DNA of 64,000 nt, from positions 124,001 to 188,000 of the forward strand of contig NZ_JAYSGI010000003.1 of the NCBI RefSeq assembly GCF_041912895.1, in the 5' to 3' direction. Below are positions 50,784 to 60,220 of the stretch, one piece after another (position 1 is the first letter of the stretch; the number at the start of each line of letters is the position of its first letter). Source of the DNA: Pelagerythrobacter sp041912895. GTDB lineage: Bacteria; Pseudomonadota; Alphaproteobacteria; Sphingomonadales; Sphingomonadaceae. A program made the translations under genes and the position numbers. A model generated the notes under the pieces. That model did not search any database, was not told the origin of the DNA, and saw only the letters and a program-made list of their open reading frames with translations.

Positions 50784-53261
50784 ATGAAGCTCAAGTATCT
50801 CCTGGCTGCCAGCGTGGCCGGTCTTTCCGTTACCACCCTGATGCCGACCGCAGCCCAAGCCCAGTCCACCGGTTCGGTCGATTTCGAAAACAACGAGATC
50901 ATCGTGACGGGCGAGCGTGCCACCGACGTCGGCGGTATCGACATTCCCGCCGAGCCCAAGGCCAAGCAGGTGCTGACCGAAGAAGCGATCCGGCGCCAGC
51001 GCCCCGGACAGGCAATCAACGACACCATCAATCTGGTCCCCGGCGTCAGCTTCCAGAACAACGATCCGTGGGGCGCGTCGGGCGGTTCGTTCACCATTCG
51101 CGGCTTTGCCGACGATCGCATTTCGCAGACGCTCGACGGTCTTCCGCTGAACGATTCGGGCAACTACGCGCTCTACACCAGCCAGCAGGTCGACCCCGAG
51201 ATCCTCGAATCGGTCAACGTGAACCTCGGCTCGACCGATGTCGACAGTCCGACCGCTTCGGCCGTGGGCGGCACGATCAACCTGCGGACCAAGGAACCGC
51301 TCGACTATTTCCACCTCACCACCTCGCTGTCCTACGGCAATATCCTTGCGGACGGCGCGGGCGATCGCCCCTACATGCGTGGTTTTGCGATGGTCGACAC
51401 CGGCGATCTCACCGGCATCGGAACGAAAGCGTTCTTCTCGGCCAGCTACCTGCGGTACGACAATCCGTTCAACAACTACGGCGTGGTCGAGAAGCAGCAG
51501 TACAACGGCCGCATCTTCCAGGAACTGGGCAGCAACGGCGATTTCGTCGCCGTAGCCGGCCACTACAATGAAGCCCGTAACAACTTCTTCGGCTCGTTCA
51601 GCATCACCGAGTTGCAGGCGTTCGACAAGGGCGACCGCTTTTACGACATCAACTATCCCTGCACCGTCGACAGCGTAAACGGCGTGTTCGAGACACCGGA
51701 GCAGGTAGCTGCCGATGGCTACGTCGACCCCGACGGCGTAAACGGATGCGGCGCGGAATTCGATCGCCGCTACAACCCGTCGAACACCGGAAACATCCGC
51801 GGCTCGTCGCGCTTCAGCCTCGGCGACAGCCTGACGCTGACGGTCGATCCCAGCTATCAATATGTCAAGGCCAACGGCGGCGGCAACGAAGAGCTGCTCG
51901 AAGGCACGCGTAGCTACAACGGCGTCGAGTACACCGGTTTCCTGCGCGGTGGCTATTACTTTGGGCGCGACCTCAACGGCGACGGCGACATGCTGGATGA
52001 GATCAGCGGTTTCGACCCCAGCCAGACGCAGACGCACCGCTACGGCGTGATCAGCAACCTGATCTACGACATCAGCGACGATCACCGCGTCCGCCTCGCG
52101 TATACTTATGACCGTGCACGTCACCGCCAGACCGGTCAGACCTCGATGGCGCTGCTCAACGGCGAGATTCCCGATGTCTTCCCGGTGAATGATCCGCTGT
52201 TGACCGCCGACGGGTTCGAACTGAACAAGCGCGACCGCCGTTCGTACGCCATCCTGCACCAGGTTTCGGGCGAATATCGCGGCAATTTCGGCCCGTTGAC
52301 CGCAGTTGTCGGTCTGCGCGCGCCGTTCTTCAAGCGCGAGCTCAACCAGAACTGCTTCACCACGAGCGCCTCGGGCTTCGTCGACTGTCTCGGCGATCAG
52401 GACGCGACCGCCTATGCCGCAGCCAATCCGAATGCGGTGGCGCCGGTCTCGGTCGAATACGACTACGACAAGCTTCTTCCCAACGTGGGCTTCACCTACG
52501 ATCTGGGTCAGGCTTCGGTGTTCGCCAACTATGCCAAGGGACTGTCCGTCCCGGGCACGGACGAGCTTTACGATTCGCTGTTCTTCTTCGGCAAGCAGGA
52601 CGATTTCCAGCCAGTGCCGGAGACGACCGACAGCTTCGATCTCGGCATGCGCTACCAGATGGGCAGGCTTCAGGCGCAGGTCGCGGGTTGGTATACCCGA
52701 TATCAGAACCGCCGCGCGATCGCTTATGATCCCGTGCTCGATGAATCGATTGCTCGTAACCTGGGCACCGTCGACAAGTACGGCATCGACGTTTCGGTCG
52801 CCTATCAGCCGACGCCCAGCACGCTGTTCTACGTCTTCGGTTCGTACAACGACTCGGAAATCAAGGACGATGTGCAGGTCGGCGAGGACGATGCCGGGGC
52901 GCCGATCTTCATCGACACCTCGGGCAACCGCGAGAGCGGCGTGCCGAAGTTCTCGGTCGGCGGGCGGGCGCAGTTCGAGTTCGGCCCGGTCGAATTCGGT
53001 ATCCAGGCCAAGCATACCGGCGAGCGCTTCGTGAACGACATCAACTCGCTTGAGGTCGATGGTTACACGCTGGTTGATGCGGACATTCGCATCAGGCTCG
53101 GCGAGTATATCAATGGCCGCGATGCGGCGATCCAGATCAACCTCACCAACATCCTCGATGAATTCTACATTGGCGGGTTCGGCGGCGATCTGGACGGCGT
53201 CGGCTTCGCGCAGATCGGCCCGCCGCGCGCGGCAAGCATTTCGCTTCTGCTCGGCTACTAA
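50784..53261 (+). CDS. TonB-dependent outer-membrane receptor
   Basis: This 825-residue protein has a 27-residue signal peptide (ending A-Q-A-Q) and a TonB box-like N-E-I-I-V-T-G. A plug domain spans about 50-165 (Q-A-I-N-D-T-I-N-L-V-P-G-V-S, F-T-I-R-G-F, L-D-G-L-P-L-N). The rest forms the beta-barrel with many aromatic girdle residues, ending S-I-S-L-L-L-G-Y with the usual aromatic C-terminus for BamA recognition. The ligand is unknown; no linked synthesis or uptake genes identify it. A strong terminator follows, so it is probably monocistronic. Confidence 0.94.
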   Translation: MKLKYLLAASVAGLSVTTLMPTAAQAQSTGSVDFENNEIIVTGERATDVGGIDIPAEPKAKQVLTEEAIRRQRPGQAINDTINLVPGVSFQNNDPWGASGGSFTIRGFADDRISQTLDGLPLNDSGNYALYTSQQVDPEILESVNVNLGSTDVDSPTASAVGGTINLRTKEPLDYFHLTTSLSYGNILADGAGDRPYMRGFAMVDTGDLTGIGTKAFFSASYLRYDNPFNNYGVVEKQQYNGRIFQELGSNGDFVAVAGHYNEARNNFFGSFSITELQAFDKGDRFYDINYPCTVDSVNGVFETPEQVAADGYVDPDGVNGCGAEFDRRYNPSNTGNIRGSSRFSLGDSLTLTVDPSYQYVKANGGGNEELLEGTRSYNGVEYTGFLRGGYYFGRDLNGDGDMLDEISGFDPSQTQTHRYGVISNLIYDISDDHRVRLAYTYDRARHRQTGQTSMALLNGEIPDVFPVNDPLLTADGFELNKRDRRSYAILHQVSGEYRGNFGPLTAVVGLRAPFFKRELNQNCFTTSASGFVDCLGDQDATAYAAANPNAVAPVSVEYDYDKLLPNVGFTYDLGQASVFANYAKGLSVPGTDELYDSLFFFGKQDDFQPVPETTDSFDLGMRYQMGRLQAQVAGWYTRYQNRRAIAYDPVLDESIARNLGTVDKYGIDVSVAYQPTPSTLFYVFGSYNDSEIKDDVQVGEDDAGAPIFIDTSGNRESGVPKFSVGGRAQFEFGPVEFGIQAKHTGERFVNDINSLEVDGYTLVDADIRIRLGEYINGRDAAIQINLTNILDEFYIGGFGGDLDGVGFAQIGPPRAASISLLLGY

Positions 53262-53288
53262 CTCGCAGGCATAAGCCTGGCTCAAACG

Positions 53289-53322
53289 GCGGCGGCACCC
53301 CATCCGGGTGCCGCCGCTTTTT
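53289..53322 (+). terminator. Strong Rho-independent terminator after the TonB-dependent receptor
   Basis: GCGGCGGCACCC (53289-53300) pairs perfectly with GGGTGCCGCCGC (53306-53317) around a CATCC loop and is followed by TTTTTC and TTT. The 12-base GC stem with a T-run is the clearest intrinsic terminator in the window. Confidence 0.92.
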
Positions 53323-53355
53323 CTTTGTCTGCCGGTTTGCGCTATGATGCCGCCG

Positions 53356-54084
53356 ATGTCCGGGACGACGCGATTTTCGAGCAGGCGGGGCAAGCCTCGC
53401 CTCGGCACGCTGGTGCTGATCGCGCTGCTGCACCTGCTCGCGATCTACGGGCTGGCGCGGGCGTTCGCGCCCGATCTCATCAGTTCGGTCGAACGGAGCG
53501 TGGTCGAGGCGATCACCGTCACGGTGACCGCGCCGCCCGAGCAGCCGCCGGCACCTAAACCCGAACCCGAACCCGACGCCGGCGATTCGGGCGAGGAGGG
53601 GCGCGAGGCGACCGCGCGTGAGGTTACCGCGCCCGATCCGCCCATCGCGCTACCGCTTCCGACCCCGGCGCCGCGCGTGTCCTCGACCGGCACCGCCGAC
53701 AGCTCGGGCGCGAGCGAGGCTGGCGCCGGCACCGGCGCGGGCGGCGAGGGCGAGGGTACGGGCAGCGGGCAAGCCGGAAGCGGGCCGGGCGGCGGCGCAG
53801 TCAACCGGCCGGTCCACGTCTCCGGCTCGATCGACGACGCGCGCGACTATCCGGTGCCCGCAGGCGGCCGCGCGGCGCGGCGCGGCACCGACGTGATCGT
53901 CCGCGTGACCGTGGGTATCGACGGGCGCGCCTCGAACTGCACGATCTACCGCGCGAGCCCCGATCCGGAAGCCGACCGCCTGACGTGCCGCCTGGTGGTC
54001 GAGCGGCTGCGCTTCCGCCCGGCGACCGATGCCGCAGGGAACCCGGTCGCCGCGCCGTTCTACTGGCAGCAGCGCTGGTTCTAG
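53356..54084 (+). CDS. TonB-like energy-transduction protein
   Basis: This is a roughly 242-residue protein. One membrane span (about 17-38) follows a basic N-terminus. A Pro/Glu-rich stretch (P-P-A-P-K-P-E-P-E-P) and a Gly/Ser-rich linker span the periplasm. The C-terminal TonB domain (about 165-242) has D-Y-P-V-P-A, V-R-V-T-V-G-I-D-G-R-A-S-N-C and V-V-E-R-L-R-F-R-P-A. It probably couples proton motive force to the receptor upstream or to others. ATGs at 53344, 53347 and 53356 are all possible; none has a clear ribosome-binding site. Confidence 0.85.
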   Translation: MSGTTRFSSRRGKPRLGTLVLIALLHLLAIYGLARAFAPDLISSVERSVVEAITVTVTAPPEQPPAPKPEPEPDAGDSGEEGREATAREVTAPDPPIALPLPTPAPRVSSTGTADSSGASEAGAGTGAGGEGEGTGSGQAGSGPGGGAVNRPVHVSGSIDDARDYPVPAGGRAARRGTDVIVRVTVGIDGRASNCTIYRASPDPEADRLTCRLVVERLRFRPATDAAGNPVAAPFYWQQRWF

Positions 54085-54122
54085 GTTGCCCTCGCGTCCA
54101 AGCTGGCCGATGACGGCGGAGC

Positions 54123-55151
54123 ATGACGGGCCTTATCCATCCGGTGATCCTGTGCGGCGGCAGCGGCACGCGACTATGGCCGCGCAGCCGGCCGGAGCGG
54201 CCCAAGCCGTTCCTGTCGCTGCTCGGCGAACGCTCGCTGTTCGAGGCGACGCTGGCGCGTTGCACCGGCGCGCGCTTCGCGCCGCCGGTGGTGGTCGCGG
54301 GCGCACACCACCTCGATCTGGCGGAGGACCAGGGGCCGCCGGACATGCGGATCGTCGTCGAGCCCGAAGGGCGCAACACCGCGCCCGCGATCGCGCTCGC
54401 CGCCGCGCGCTTGCCGGCTGACGCGATCATGCTGGTGTGCCCGAGCGACCATCATATCGCCGACACCGCCGCATTCCACGCCGCGGCCGAAGCCGCCGCG
54501 GCGCTGGCGAGCGAAGGCCATCTGGTGGCGTTCGCCATCACCCCCGACCGGCCTGAGACCGGCTACGGCTATATCGAGCGCGGCGAGCCGATCGACGGCG
54601 GCTATAGGGTCGCACGATTCGTCGAGAAGCCCGATGCGGCGCGCGCGCGCGAATTCCTCGCCGCGGGCACGTTCGCCTGGAACGGCGGCATCTTCGCGTT
54701 CGGCGCGGGCGCGTTCCTCGCCGAACTGGAGCACCACCGCCCGGCCATGGCGCACGCGATACGCGAGAGCGTGGCGCAGGGGAGCGAAGAGGGGCGGCGG
54801 TTCCAGCCCGAGGCAACGGCCTTCGCAGCGATCAAGGCGGAATCGGTCGATTACGCGGTGATGGAAAACACCCGCCGCGCCGCGATGGTGCCGGTCGAGA
54901 TGGGCTGGTCGGACATCGGCACCTGGGCAGCGCTGCGCGCGGCGCGGCAGGCCGATGCGGCTGGCAACGTCGTGCGCGGCAAGGCGGAATTGATCGAATG
55001 CCGCAACGTCATGGTCGACAGCGACGGGCCCCGCGTTTCGTGTATCGGGCTCGACGACGTGATCGTGGTGGTCGACGGCGACGAGGTGCTCGTGGCGCGT
55101 GCGGACGGGGCGCAGATGGTGGGCAAACTCGGCGGAGCAAGTGGCCGATGA
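54123..55151 (+). CDS. manC: Mannose-1-phosphate guanylyltransferase
   Basis: This 342-residue enzyme makes GDP-mannose from GTP and mannose-1-phosphate. It has L-C-G-G-S-G-T-R-L-W-P-R-S-R (catalytic signature), E-P-E-G-R-N-T-A-P-A, C-P-S-D-H-H-I and F-V-E-K-P-D. It lacks the C-terminal isomerase cupin of the bifunctional type; that activity is on the next gene, which it overlaps by four bases (ATGA). Confidence 0.94.
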   Translation: MTGLIHPVILCGGSGTRLWPRSRPERPKPFLSLLGERSLFEATLARCTGARFAPPVVVAGAHHLDLAEDQGPPDMRIVVEPEGRNTAPAIALAAARLPADAIMLVCPSDHHIADTAAFHAAAEAAAALASEGHLVAFAITPDRPETGYGYIERGEPIDGGYRVARFVEKPDAARAREFLAAGTFAWNGGIFAFGAGAFLAELEHHRPAMAHAIRESVAQGSEEGRRFQPEATAFAAIKAESVDYAVMENTRRAAMVPVEMGWSDIGTWAALRAARQADAAGNVVRGKAELIECRNVMVDSDGPRVSCIGLDDVIVVVDGDEVLVARADGAQMVGKLGGASGR

Positions 55152-55948
55152 GCGGGCGCGGGCTGCCGATGAAGATGGTCGAGAAGGTCTGGGGCCGCAC
55201 CCACCTGCCGCCGCCTTTCGCCGCGCCTGAGGGCCAGCGCATCGGCGAGATCTGGTTCGAACCGCCGCCCGAGCTGCCGGGGATCCTCGCCAAGTATCTG
55301 TTCACCAGTGAGAAGCTCTCGGTTCAGGTCCATCCATCCGATGCGCAGGCGCCTGCTGGCAGCCGCGGGAAGGAAGAGTGCTGGCTGGTGCTCGATGCGG
55401 AGCCGGGGGCGACGCTCGCGATCGGGTTCGAACGTTCGGTCGGTGCCGACGAGATGCGCGCCGCCGCGCTCGACGGTTCGATCGAGCGGCTGCTCGCCTG
55501 GCATCCGGTGCAGGCGGGCGATTTCTTCTATCTGCCGGCGGGCACCGTCCACGCGATCGGACCGGGCCTGTCGCTGGTGGAAATCCAGCAGAACAGCGAC
55601 GTGACCTACCGCCTCTACGATTACGGGCGCCCGCGCGACCTGCATCTGGACGAGGGGATCGCCGTCGCCAGCGGCGCGCCGTGCGATCCGGCGAACATGA
55701 GGCCGGTCGGCGAAAGCGGCGCGGCGACGCTGGTCGAAGGGCCGCACTTTCGGCTGGACCGCGTTGCGGGCGCTCCGGCGGAAGCGGTGGCTGCGCGCTA
55801 TGCCGGGCCGCTGCTCGTGATGCCGCTGGCGGGCGCCGCGGACATCGGCGGCGAACGCATCGAGGCCGGCGGTTGTGGCTTGGCGGCGGACATCGCAGCG
55901 GTCGATCTCGGCGCTTGCCGCAGCGCGCTGCTGACGCAGCCCGCCTAG
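55148..55948 (+). CDS. manA: Mannose-6-phosphate isomerase, class I
   Basis: This 266-residue zinc enzyme has the metal-binding motifs L-S-V-Q-V-H-P-S-D and G-D-F-F-Y-L-P-A-G-T-V-H, with the intervening E-E-C-W. It belongs to the short ManA type rather than the about 390-residue E. coli form. Coupling to manC gives fructose-6-P to GDP-mannose capacity apart from phosphomannomutase, which is not in the window. The 3' end overlaps the convergent bphP gene by four bases. Confidence 0.9.
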   Translation: MSGRGLPMKMVEKVWGRTHLPPPFAAPEGQRIGEIWFEPPPELPGILAKYLFTSEKLSVQVHPSDAQAPAGSRGKEECWLVLDAEPGATLAIGFERSVGADEMRAAALDGSIERLLAWHPVQAGDFFYLPAGTVHAIGPGLSLVEIQQNSDVTYRLYDYGRPRDLHLDEGIAVASGAPCDPANMRPVGESGAATLVEGPHFRLDRVAGAPAEAVAARYAGPLLVMPLAGAADIGGERIEAGGCGLAADIAAVDLGACRSALLTQPA

Positions 55949-58506
55949 CCCTGTTCGCCCGCGAAGGCCGACAGCGCACCCTCGATCTCGTCCTTGCCGT
56001 AAGGCTTCTTGAGGATGCCGAGCGCGCCGGCTTGTGTGAGCGCGTCATTCGCCTCGCCGTAGCCGGTGGCGAAGTAGAACGGAATCTCCAGCTCGCGCAG
56101 TTTCTGCGCCACCGGCTCGCTCGATTCGTTGCCGAGGTTGTAGTCGAGGATGGCGAATTCGGGACGATCGTCGGCGATGGTGTCCAGCGCGGCGGCGACG
56201 TTGCCGCTGATGCTGACGGTCTTGATGCCGAGCTGGCGGAGGCAATCCTCGGTATCCATCGCGATGATCATGCTGTCTTCCACCACCAGCACGTGCCGCG
56301 GCATCTGGCCTGCAGGCCCGGCATCCGGCTTCGCGTCGGCTTTCTTCGCAGGTGACGCCCTGCCGCCTGCGGGCTGTGCCGCGACGTAGCGCGCGGGAAC
56401 GGTGAAATCCGCTTCCACCCCTTGCAGACGATAGCGGATGTCGGCCCCGCCTTTCAGTTCGAAGGGAATCGATTTCTCGATGATCATCGTGCCGAAGCCG
56501 CGCCTCTCTGGCGGCTTGACCGGCGGCCCGCCGCGCTCGCGCCAGCTGATCTCGAGATTGCCGCCGTTGCGCTCCAGCCCGATCGACAGCGTGCCGCTGC
56601 TGTCGCACAGCGCGCCGTACTTGGCCGAATTGGTCATCATCTCATGGAAGACCAGCGCCAGCACCGTGTAGGCTTCGGGCGCGATCAGCACGTCGTCACC
56701 CTCGATCGTCAGGCGGTCGACTTTGCCCGAGAGATAGGCCTGCGCTTCGGCCTCGATCAGCTCGTGCACCGAAGCGGGCGACCAGTTCTCGCGCGTGATG
56801 TTGTCGTGCGCCGCGGCGAGCGCGCCGATCCGTCCGCCGATCAGGTCGGCAAAGGCGCCCACGTCGTGCGCTTCGTGGCGCGACTGGTTGATGAGGCTGC
56901 GGATCAGGTTGAGGATGTTGCGCACGCGATGATTGAGTTCCGCGATCAGCAGTTCCTGCTGCTCCTGCGCGCGGGCGCGATCCTGGATCGCCTCGTCGGT
57001 CAGGCGCAGGATCACCTCGAGCAGAGTGACGCGCAGCGATTCGGCGATCTGCATCTCGGCTTCGGTCCACGGCGCGCTTTCGCCGCTGACCGATTCCTGC
57101 CACGCCTCGAAGCTCTTGCGCGGAGTCAGCCGCGCGCCATGCGAGCTGTGCTCGACCGGCTTTTCGGGATTGCCCGCCCAGGTCACGACCTGCGGCAGCT
57201 CGCGCCGCCAGAGCACGAAATAGTCGCGCGGGCGGCGCGAGAGGGGGATCACCAGCGCGCCCGCCGCGCGATCGGTGAACTTGTGCGCGGCCGGGATCTG
57301 CTCGGCGAGCGCGCGGCTGGCGAACACCCGGCTGGTCGATCCGCTGTTGAGCAGCGGCAGCAGCGCGCGGAACTCGTCTTCTGCCGGGGCCTTGCCGCGC
57401 GCCTGATAGACGCCTTCGACCATCGCGCTCGATCCGTCGTGCGGAATGACCTCGCGGATCACCGATTCGATCGTGGTCAGGTTCTCGACCAGCGGCGCGC
57501 CGCCCGCCATGCGCGCCATCAGCCGATCGTGCATCGCGCGGCCCTTGCGCGCCTGTTCGTTGCGCGCATCGGTAAGCGCGCGGTCGATCAGCAGCGAAAA
57601 CAGCTGCGAGAACAGCTCGGCCACGGTGCGCAGCGAATAGGGCAGGACACGCGGCGAATAGTGGTGGCAAGCGAACAGGCCCCACAGCTCGCCGCGCACC
57701 ACGATGGAAATCGACATTGAGGCGTCGACACCCATGTTCTTCAGATATTCGATGTGGATCGGCGAGACCGAGCGCAGCGTCGACAGGCTGAGGTCGAGCG
57801 GGACGCCTTCGAGCGAAACCGCGGGCTCGATCGGGACCGGGGCGGCGTTCACGTCGCTGATGATGCGCAGCAGGTTGCGCAGGTACAGGGCGCGCGCCTG
57901 CGCGGGAATGTCGGTCTTGGGATAGCGCAAGCCCTGGAACGCCTCGAGTTCGGGCTCGCGCGCTTCGGCGATCACTTCGCCGCTCTGGTCCTCGTGGAAC
58001 TTGTAGACCATCACCCGGTCGAACCCAAGCAGGCGCTTCATCTGCTCGGCGGCGCGCTGACACAGCGCCTCGACATCGCCCTGCTTCTCGATATCGGCCA
58101 TCATCGGCCGCAAAGAGCCGATGTGGCTGGCGAATGCCTCGCCCGCGTGCGGTTCTATTTCGATCACGGTCAGCGCGCCCGATACGTGGAGCGCCACGTC
58201 GAACCGGTTGCCGTCGCCGACGAGGTCGATGCCGAACAGCCGCTCTATCCCGTCGCTGTCGCGGATCGCGGAGAGCGCGTCGCGCATTTGTTCGGCCGCT
58301 TCGGCGGCGAACAGGTCGCGCACCGGCACGCCCGGCTCTACCGGTGCGCGCGGGGAAAGAACCTCGCCCACGTTGACCGAATGGTGCACCACCATCCAGT
58401 CGGCATTGACCGCCAGCAGCGCGCCGAAATCCTGGATCTGGCCCAGCTTGTGGATCGGCTCGCGATCGCAGTTGGTCAGGTCGACCGTGTGTCCCGCGCC
58501 GCTCAT
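55945..58506 (-). CDS. bphP: Bacteriophytochrome HWE-type histidine kinase with receiver domain
   Basis: This 853-residue red/far-red photoreceptor has Cys13 (T-N-C-D-R-E-P-I-H) near the N-terminus, the typical biliverdin attachment site. PAS, GAF and PHY domains follow to about 500; the GAF motif is P-K-T-D-I-P (Thr where most have Ser), with C-H-H-Y-S-P-R. The HWE-type kinase core shows E-L-N-H-R-V-R-N-I-L near 525 and an ATPase domain (F-H-E-M-M-T-N-S-A-K-Y-G-A-L). A receiver domain from about 735 carries the phospho-Asp in A-I-L-D-Y-N-L-G (about 786). It overlaps bphO by four bases, linking sensor and chromophore synthesis. Confidence 0.94.
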   Translation of the reverse strand: MSGAGHTVDLTNCDREPIHKLGQIQDFGALLAVNADWMVVHHSVNVGEVLSPRAPVEPGVPVRDLFAAEAAEQMRDALSAIRDSDGIERLFGIDLVGDGNRFDVALHVSGALTVIEIEPHAGEAFASHIGSLRPMMADIEKQGDVEALCQRAAEQMKRLLGFDRVMVYKFHEDQSGEVIAEAREPELEAFQGLRYPKTDIPAQARALYLRNLLRIISDVNAAPVPIEPAVSLEGVPLDLSLSTLRSVSPIHIEYLKNMGVDASMSISIVVRGELWGLFACHHYSPRVLPYSLRTVAELFSQLFSLLIDRALTDARNEQARKGRAMHDRLMARMAGGAPLVENLTTIESVIREVIPHDGSSAMVEGVYQARGKAPAEDEFRALLPLLNSGSTSRVFASRALAEQIPAAHKFTDRAAGALVIPLSRRPRDYFVLWRRELPQVVTWAGNPEKPVEHSSHGARLTPRKSFEAWQESVSGESAPWTEAEMQIAESLRVTLLEVILRLTDEAIQDRARAQEQQELLIAELNHRVRNILNLIRSLINQSRHEAHDVGAFADLIGGRIGALAAAHDNITRENWSPASVHELIEAEAQAYLSGKVDRLTIEGDDVLIAPEAYTVLALVFHEMMTNSAKYGALCDSSGTLSIGLERNGGNLEISWRERGGPPVKPPERRGFGTMIIEKSIPFELKGGADIRYRLQGVEADFTVPARYVAAQPAGGRASPAKKADAKPDAGPAGQMPRHVLVVEDSMIIAMDTEDCLRQLGIKTVSISGNVAAALDTIADDRPEFAILDYNLGNESSEPVAQKLRELEIPFYFATGYGEANDALTQAGALGILKKPYGKDEIEGALSAFAGEQG

Positions 58507-59138
58507 GCCGCGGCCTGCCGTTCGTGCGCGGCGAGCGCGGCTGCGAAGCGGGCGAAGACCGCGAGCGCCGCATGCGTGGCAGCTTCGGCAGTCGCGGCAT
58601 CGGCTGGCCCTTCGAGCGTGGGGCGCAACGTCTTCCAGTAGGCAGGCATCGCCTCGTCGGCCAGGAAACGCACCGGCCAGTCGTTACCCACGCGCTTTTT
58701 CAGATGCGCGAGCATGGCGCGGTTGCCGAGCGACGATCCGCCCAGCGCCCAGGCGACGCCGAGCGGTTCGCCGAAGTCGGCCTCGCTTGCGGGCGCATCG
58801 GCAGGTGTATCGAAAGCAAGATCGGCGAGATCTGCGCGGATCAGCGCGGATTGCGCGGGCGGGGTCAGCCCGTCCGGCGCATGCGCGGCGCACCATTCCT
58901 CGATCGGTTCGCGCGCGGCAAGCTGGATCGAGAGGAACGCCGCGTAGTCGCGCGGAGAAGCGAGATCGAACCGCTCCATGCCGCCATCAAGCCGATCGTG
59001 GGCGTCGGCGGTCGCGCTGCGCAAATGTGCCCGAAGATTTTCCGTGTGGGGTGAACTGTCCAAGAATGCGTCCCTAAGAATCCCGTATCCGGGCCTTGCC
59101 TGAATTGCCCCACCGCAACCGAAACGCAAGGCCTCCAT
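58503..59138 (-). CDS. bphO: Heme oxygenase supplying biliverdin
   Basis: This is a 211-residue protein in its longest form. The proximal heme ligand is probably His47 in L-R-S-A-T-A-D-A-H-D-R-L, and the distal helix contains V-A-W-A-L-G-G-S-S-L-G-N-R, matching the conserved glycine-rich turn. The N-terminal about 25 residues are not typical; a TTG start at 59063 would give about 186 residues, closer to the family size. It precedes bphP with a four-base overlap, the usual operon for making the biliverdin chromophore. Confidence 0.9.
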   Translation of the reverse strand: MEALRFGCGGAIQARPGYGILRDAFLDSSPHTENLRAHLRSATADAHDRLDGGMERFDLASPRDYAAFLSIQLAAREPIEEWCAAHAPDGLTPPAQSALIRADLADLAFDTPADAPASEADFGEPLGVAWALGGSSLGNRAMLAHLKKRVGNDWPVRFLADEAMPAYWKTLRPTLEGPADAATAEAATHAALAVFARFAAALAAHERQAAA

Positions 59139-59177
59139 GTCCCGTCATGCAAGAACCGACGAGATCGGTGCGCGTTC

Positions 59178-59480
59178 CTAGCTCTTGGCGATCAGCTTCT
59201 GCCCCTGCTGGCGGACCGCGCCGGCGATCATCGGCTCGACGAAGGCGAGCGCGGGCGGCAGGTCGATCTCGAATACCAACTGCCCCTCCTCGATATCGAC
59301 GTAGCCGTCGAGGTTCTGGCCCATCGCACTCACCCGCATCGCCATGCGGTCTTCACTGGGCCACGAGGTGTCGACTTTGGCCATCCCGCCGGGAATGTGG
59401 TCGGCCATTTCGTGGCTGCGGTTGCGCAGCCGCTCGCGCACCTTTTCGCGCGGGAGATCGTGGGGGATGGCGACGCGCAT
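59178..59480 (-). CDS. Polyhydroxyalkanoic-acid-system family protein
   Basis: This 100-residue protein starts M-R-V-A-I-P-H-D-L-P and has the START/ligand-like pattern of the PHA-system family (D-T-S-W-P-S-E-D, A-M-G-Q-N-L-D-G-Y-V-D-I-E, F-E-I-D-L-P-P-A-L-A-F-V-E-P). The family is small and poorly characterised; the name comes from proximity to PHA genes elsewhere. Its ATG shares a base with the stop of the XpaC-like gene (TGATG), so it belongs to that operon. Confidence 0.82.
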   Translation of the reverse strand: MRVAIPHDLPREKVRERLRNRSHEMADHIPGGMAKVDTSWPSEDRMAMRVSAMGQNLDGYVDIEEGQLVFEIDLPPALAFVEPMIAGAVRQQGQKLIAKS

Positions 59481-60220
59481 CAGGTTTCGTCCTTTCCGGC
59501 GCCTTCGCCGTAACGGTAATCGAGGTAGCGGTGGCGCACGGCGAGATCGTCGAGCGCGCCGTCGGCGAGTTGCCGCGTCACGCTGTCGATCTCGCGGCTG
59601 ATCCGGCCGAGGCCTTCGGTGATCTGTTCGTCGGGCGAGGCGCCCGCGCGCCTCTCGCCGCGCAGGTGTGCGGGCACCTTGCGGTAGGAATCGATCATTT
59701 CGGGCAAGTGTTCGCCGACCAGCTGGCGCACCTCGCGCACTGCCGGATGCGCCTGATCGACCGTCTCCAGTTGAAGGCCGAGCGCGTCGAGCTGAACGCC
59801 GAGATCGTCCACGATGCGCGCCGCGGGCGGGGGCAGGGCGGGGCGCTGATGTTCCAGCCACAGCTCGGTGCGGCCGACCATCTGGCGCGCATCGCCGGTG
59901 TTGAGTTCCGCGCGCTGCGGCACCTTGATCTTGGGGAATGCGGTGAATACCCCGATCGCGACGACGATCGCGAGCAGGGTCAACATCACGCCGACGAAGC
60001 CGATCCCGTCCACGATCATGCCCGCCACCGCCGCCGCGACCACGACCGCGCCGACCGCGAGCACCACGCGCTTGAGCTTGCCCATCAGGTGCCGTGTCTT
60101 GAGCGCCGCCGCCTCGCGCCCGATCGAGGCGCGGCGGTGATAGCCGCCCGCGCGGTTGTCGGCCAGCGAGCGGCGCGCGCCCGAGAGGATCGCGTCGCTT
60201 TCGTGCGTGGTGTCCGGCAT
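59480..60220 (-). CDS. XpaC-like (5-bromo-4-chloroindolyl phosphate hydrolysis) protein
   Basis: This is a 246-residue protein. A basic N-terminal region precedes two hydrophobic segments (about 50-69 and 73-92), after which the rest is cytoplasmic and helical (L-D-A-L-G-L-Q-L-E-T-V, Y-R-K-V-P-A-H-L-R). XpaC-like proteins are regularly paired with TelA, and here the start of this gene overlaps the telA stop by one base. Despite the family name, a phosphatase activity is not evident in the sequence. Confidence 0.8.
   Translation of the reverse strand: MPDTTHESDAILSGARRSLADNRAGGYHRRASIGREAAALKTRHLMGKLKRVVLAVGAVVVAAAVAGMIVDGIGFVGVMLTLLAIVVAIGVFTAFPKIKVPQRAELNTGDARQMVGRTELWLEHQRPALPPPAARIVDDLGVQLDALGLQLETVDQAHPAVREVRQLVGEHLPEMIDSYRKVPAHLRGERRAGASPDEQITEGLGRISREIDSVTRQLADGALDDLAVRHRYLDYRYGEGAGKDET

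Noticed and set aside
50727..53408. An 893-codon open frame on the minus strand opposite the TonB-dependent receptor
   Set aside because: The plus-strand receptor has a signal peptide, plug, barrel and terminator; the antisense frame has no recognisable motif.
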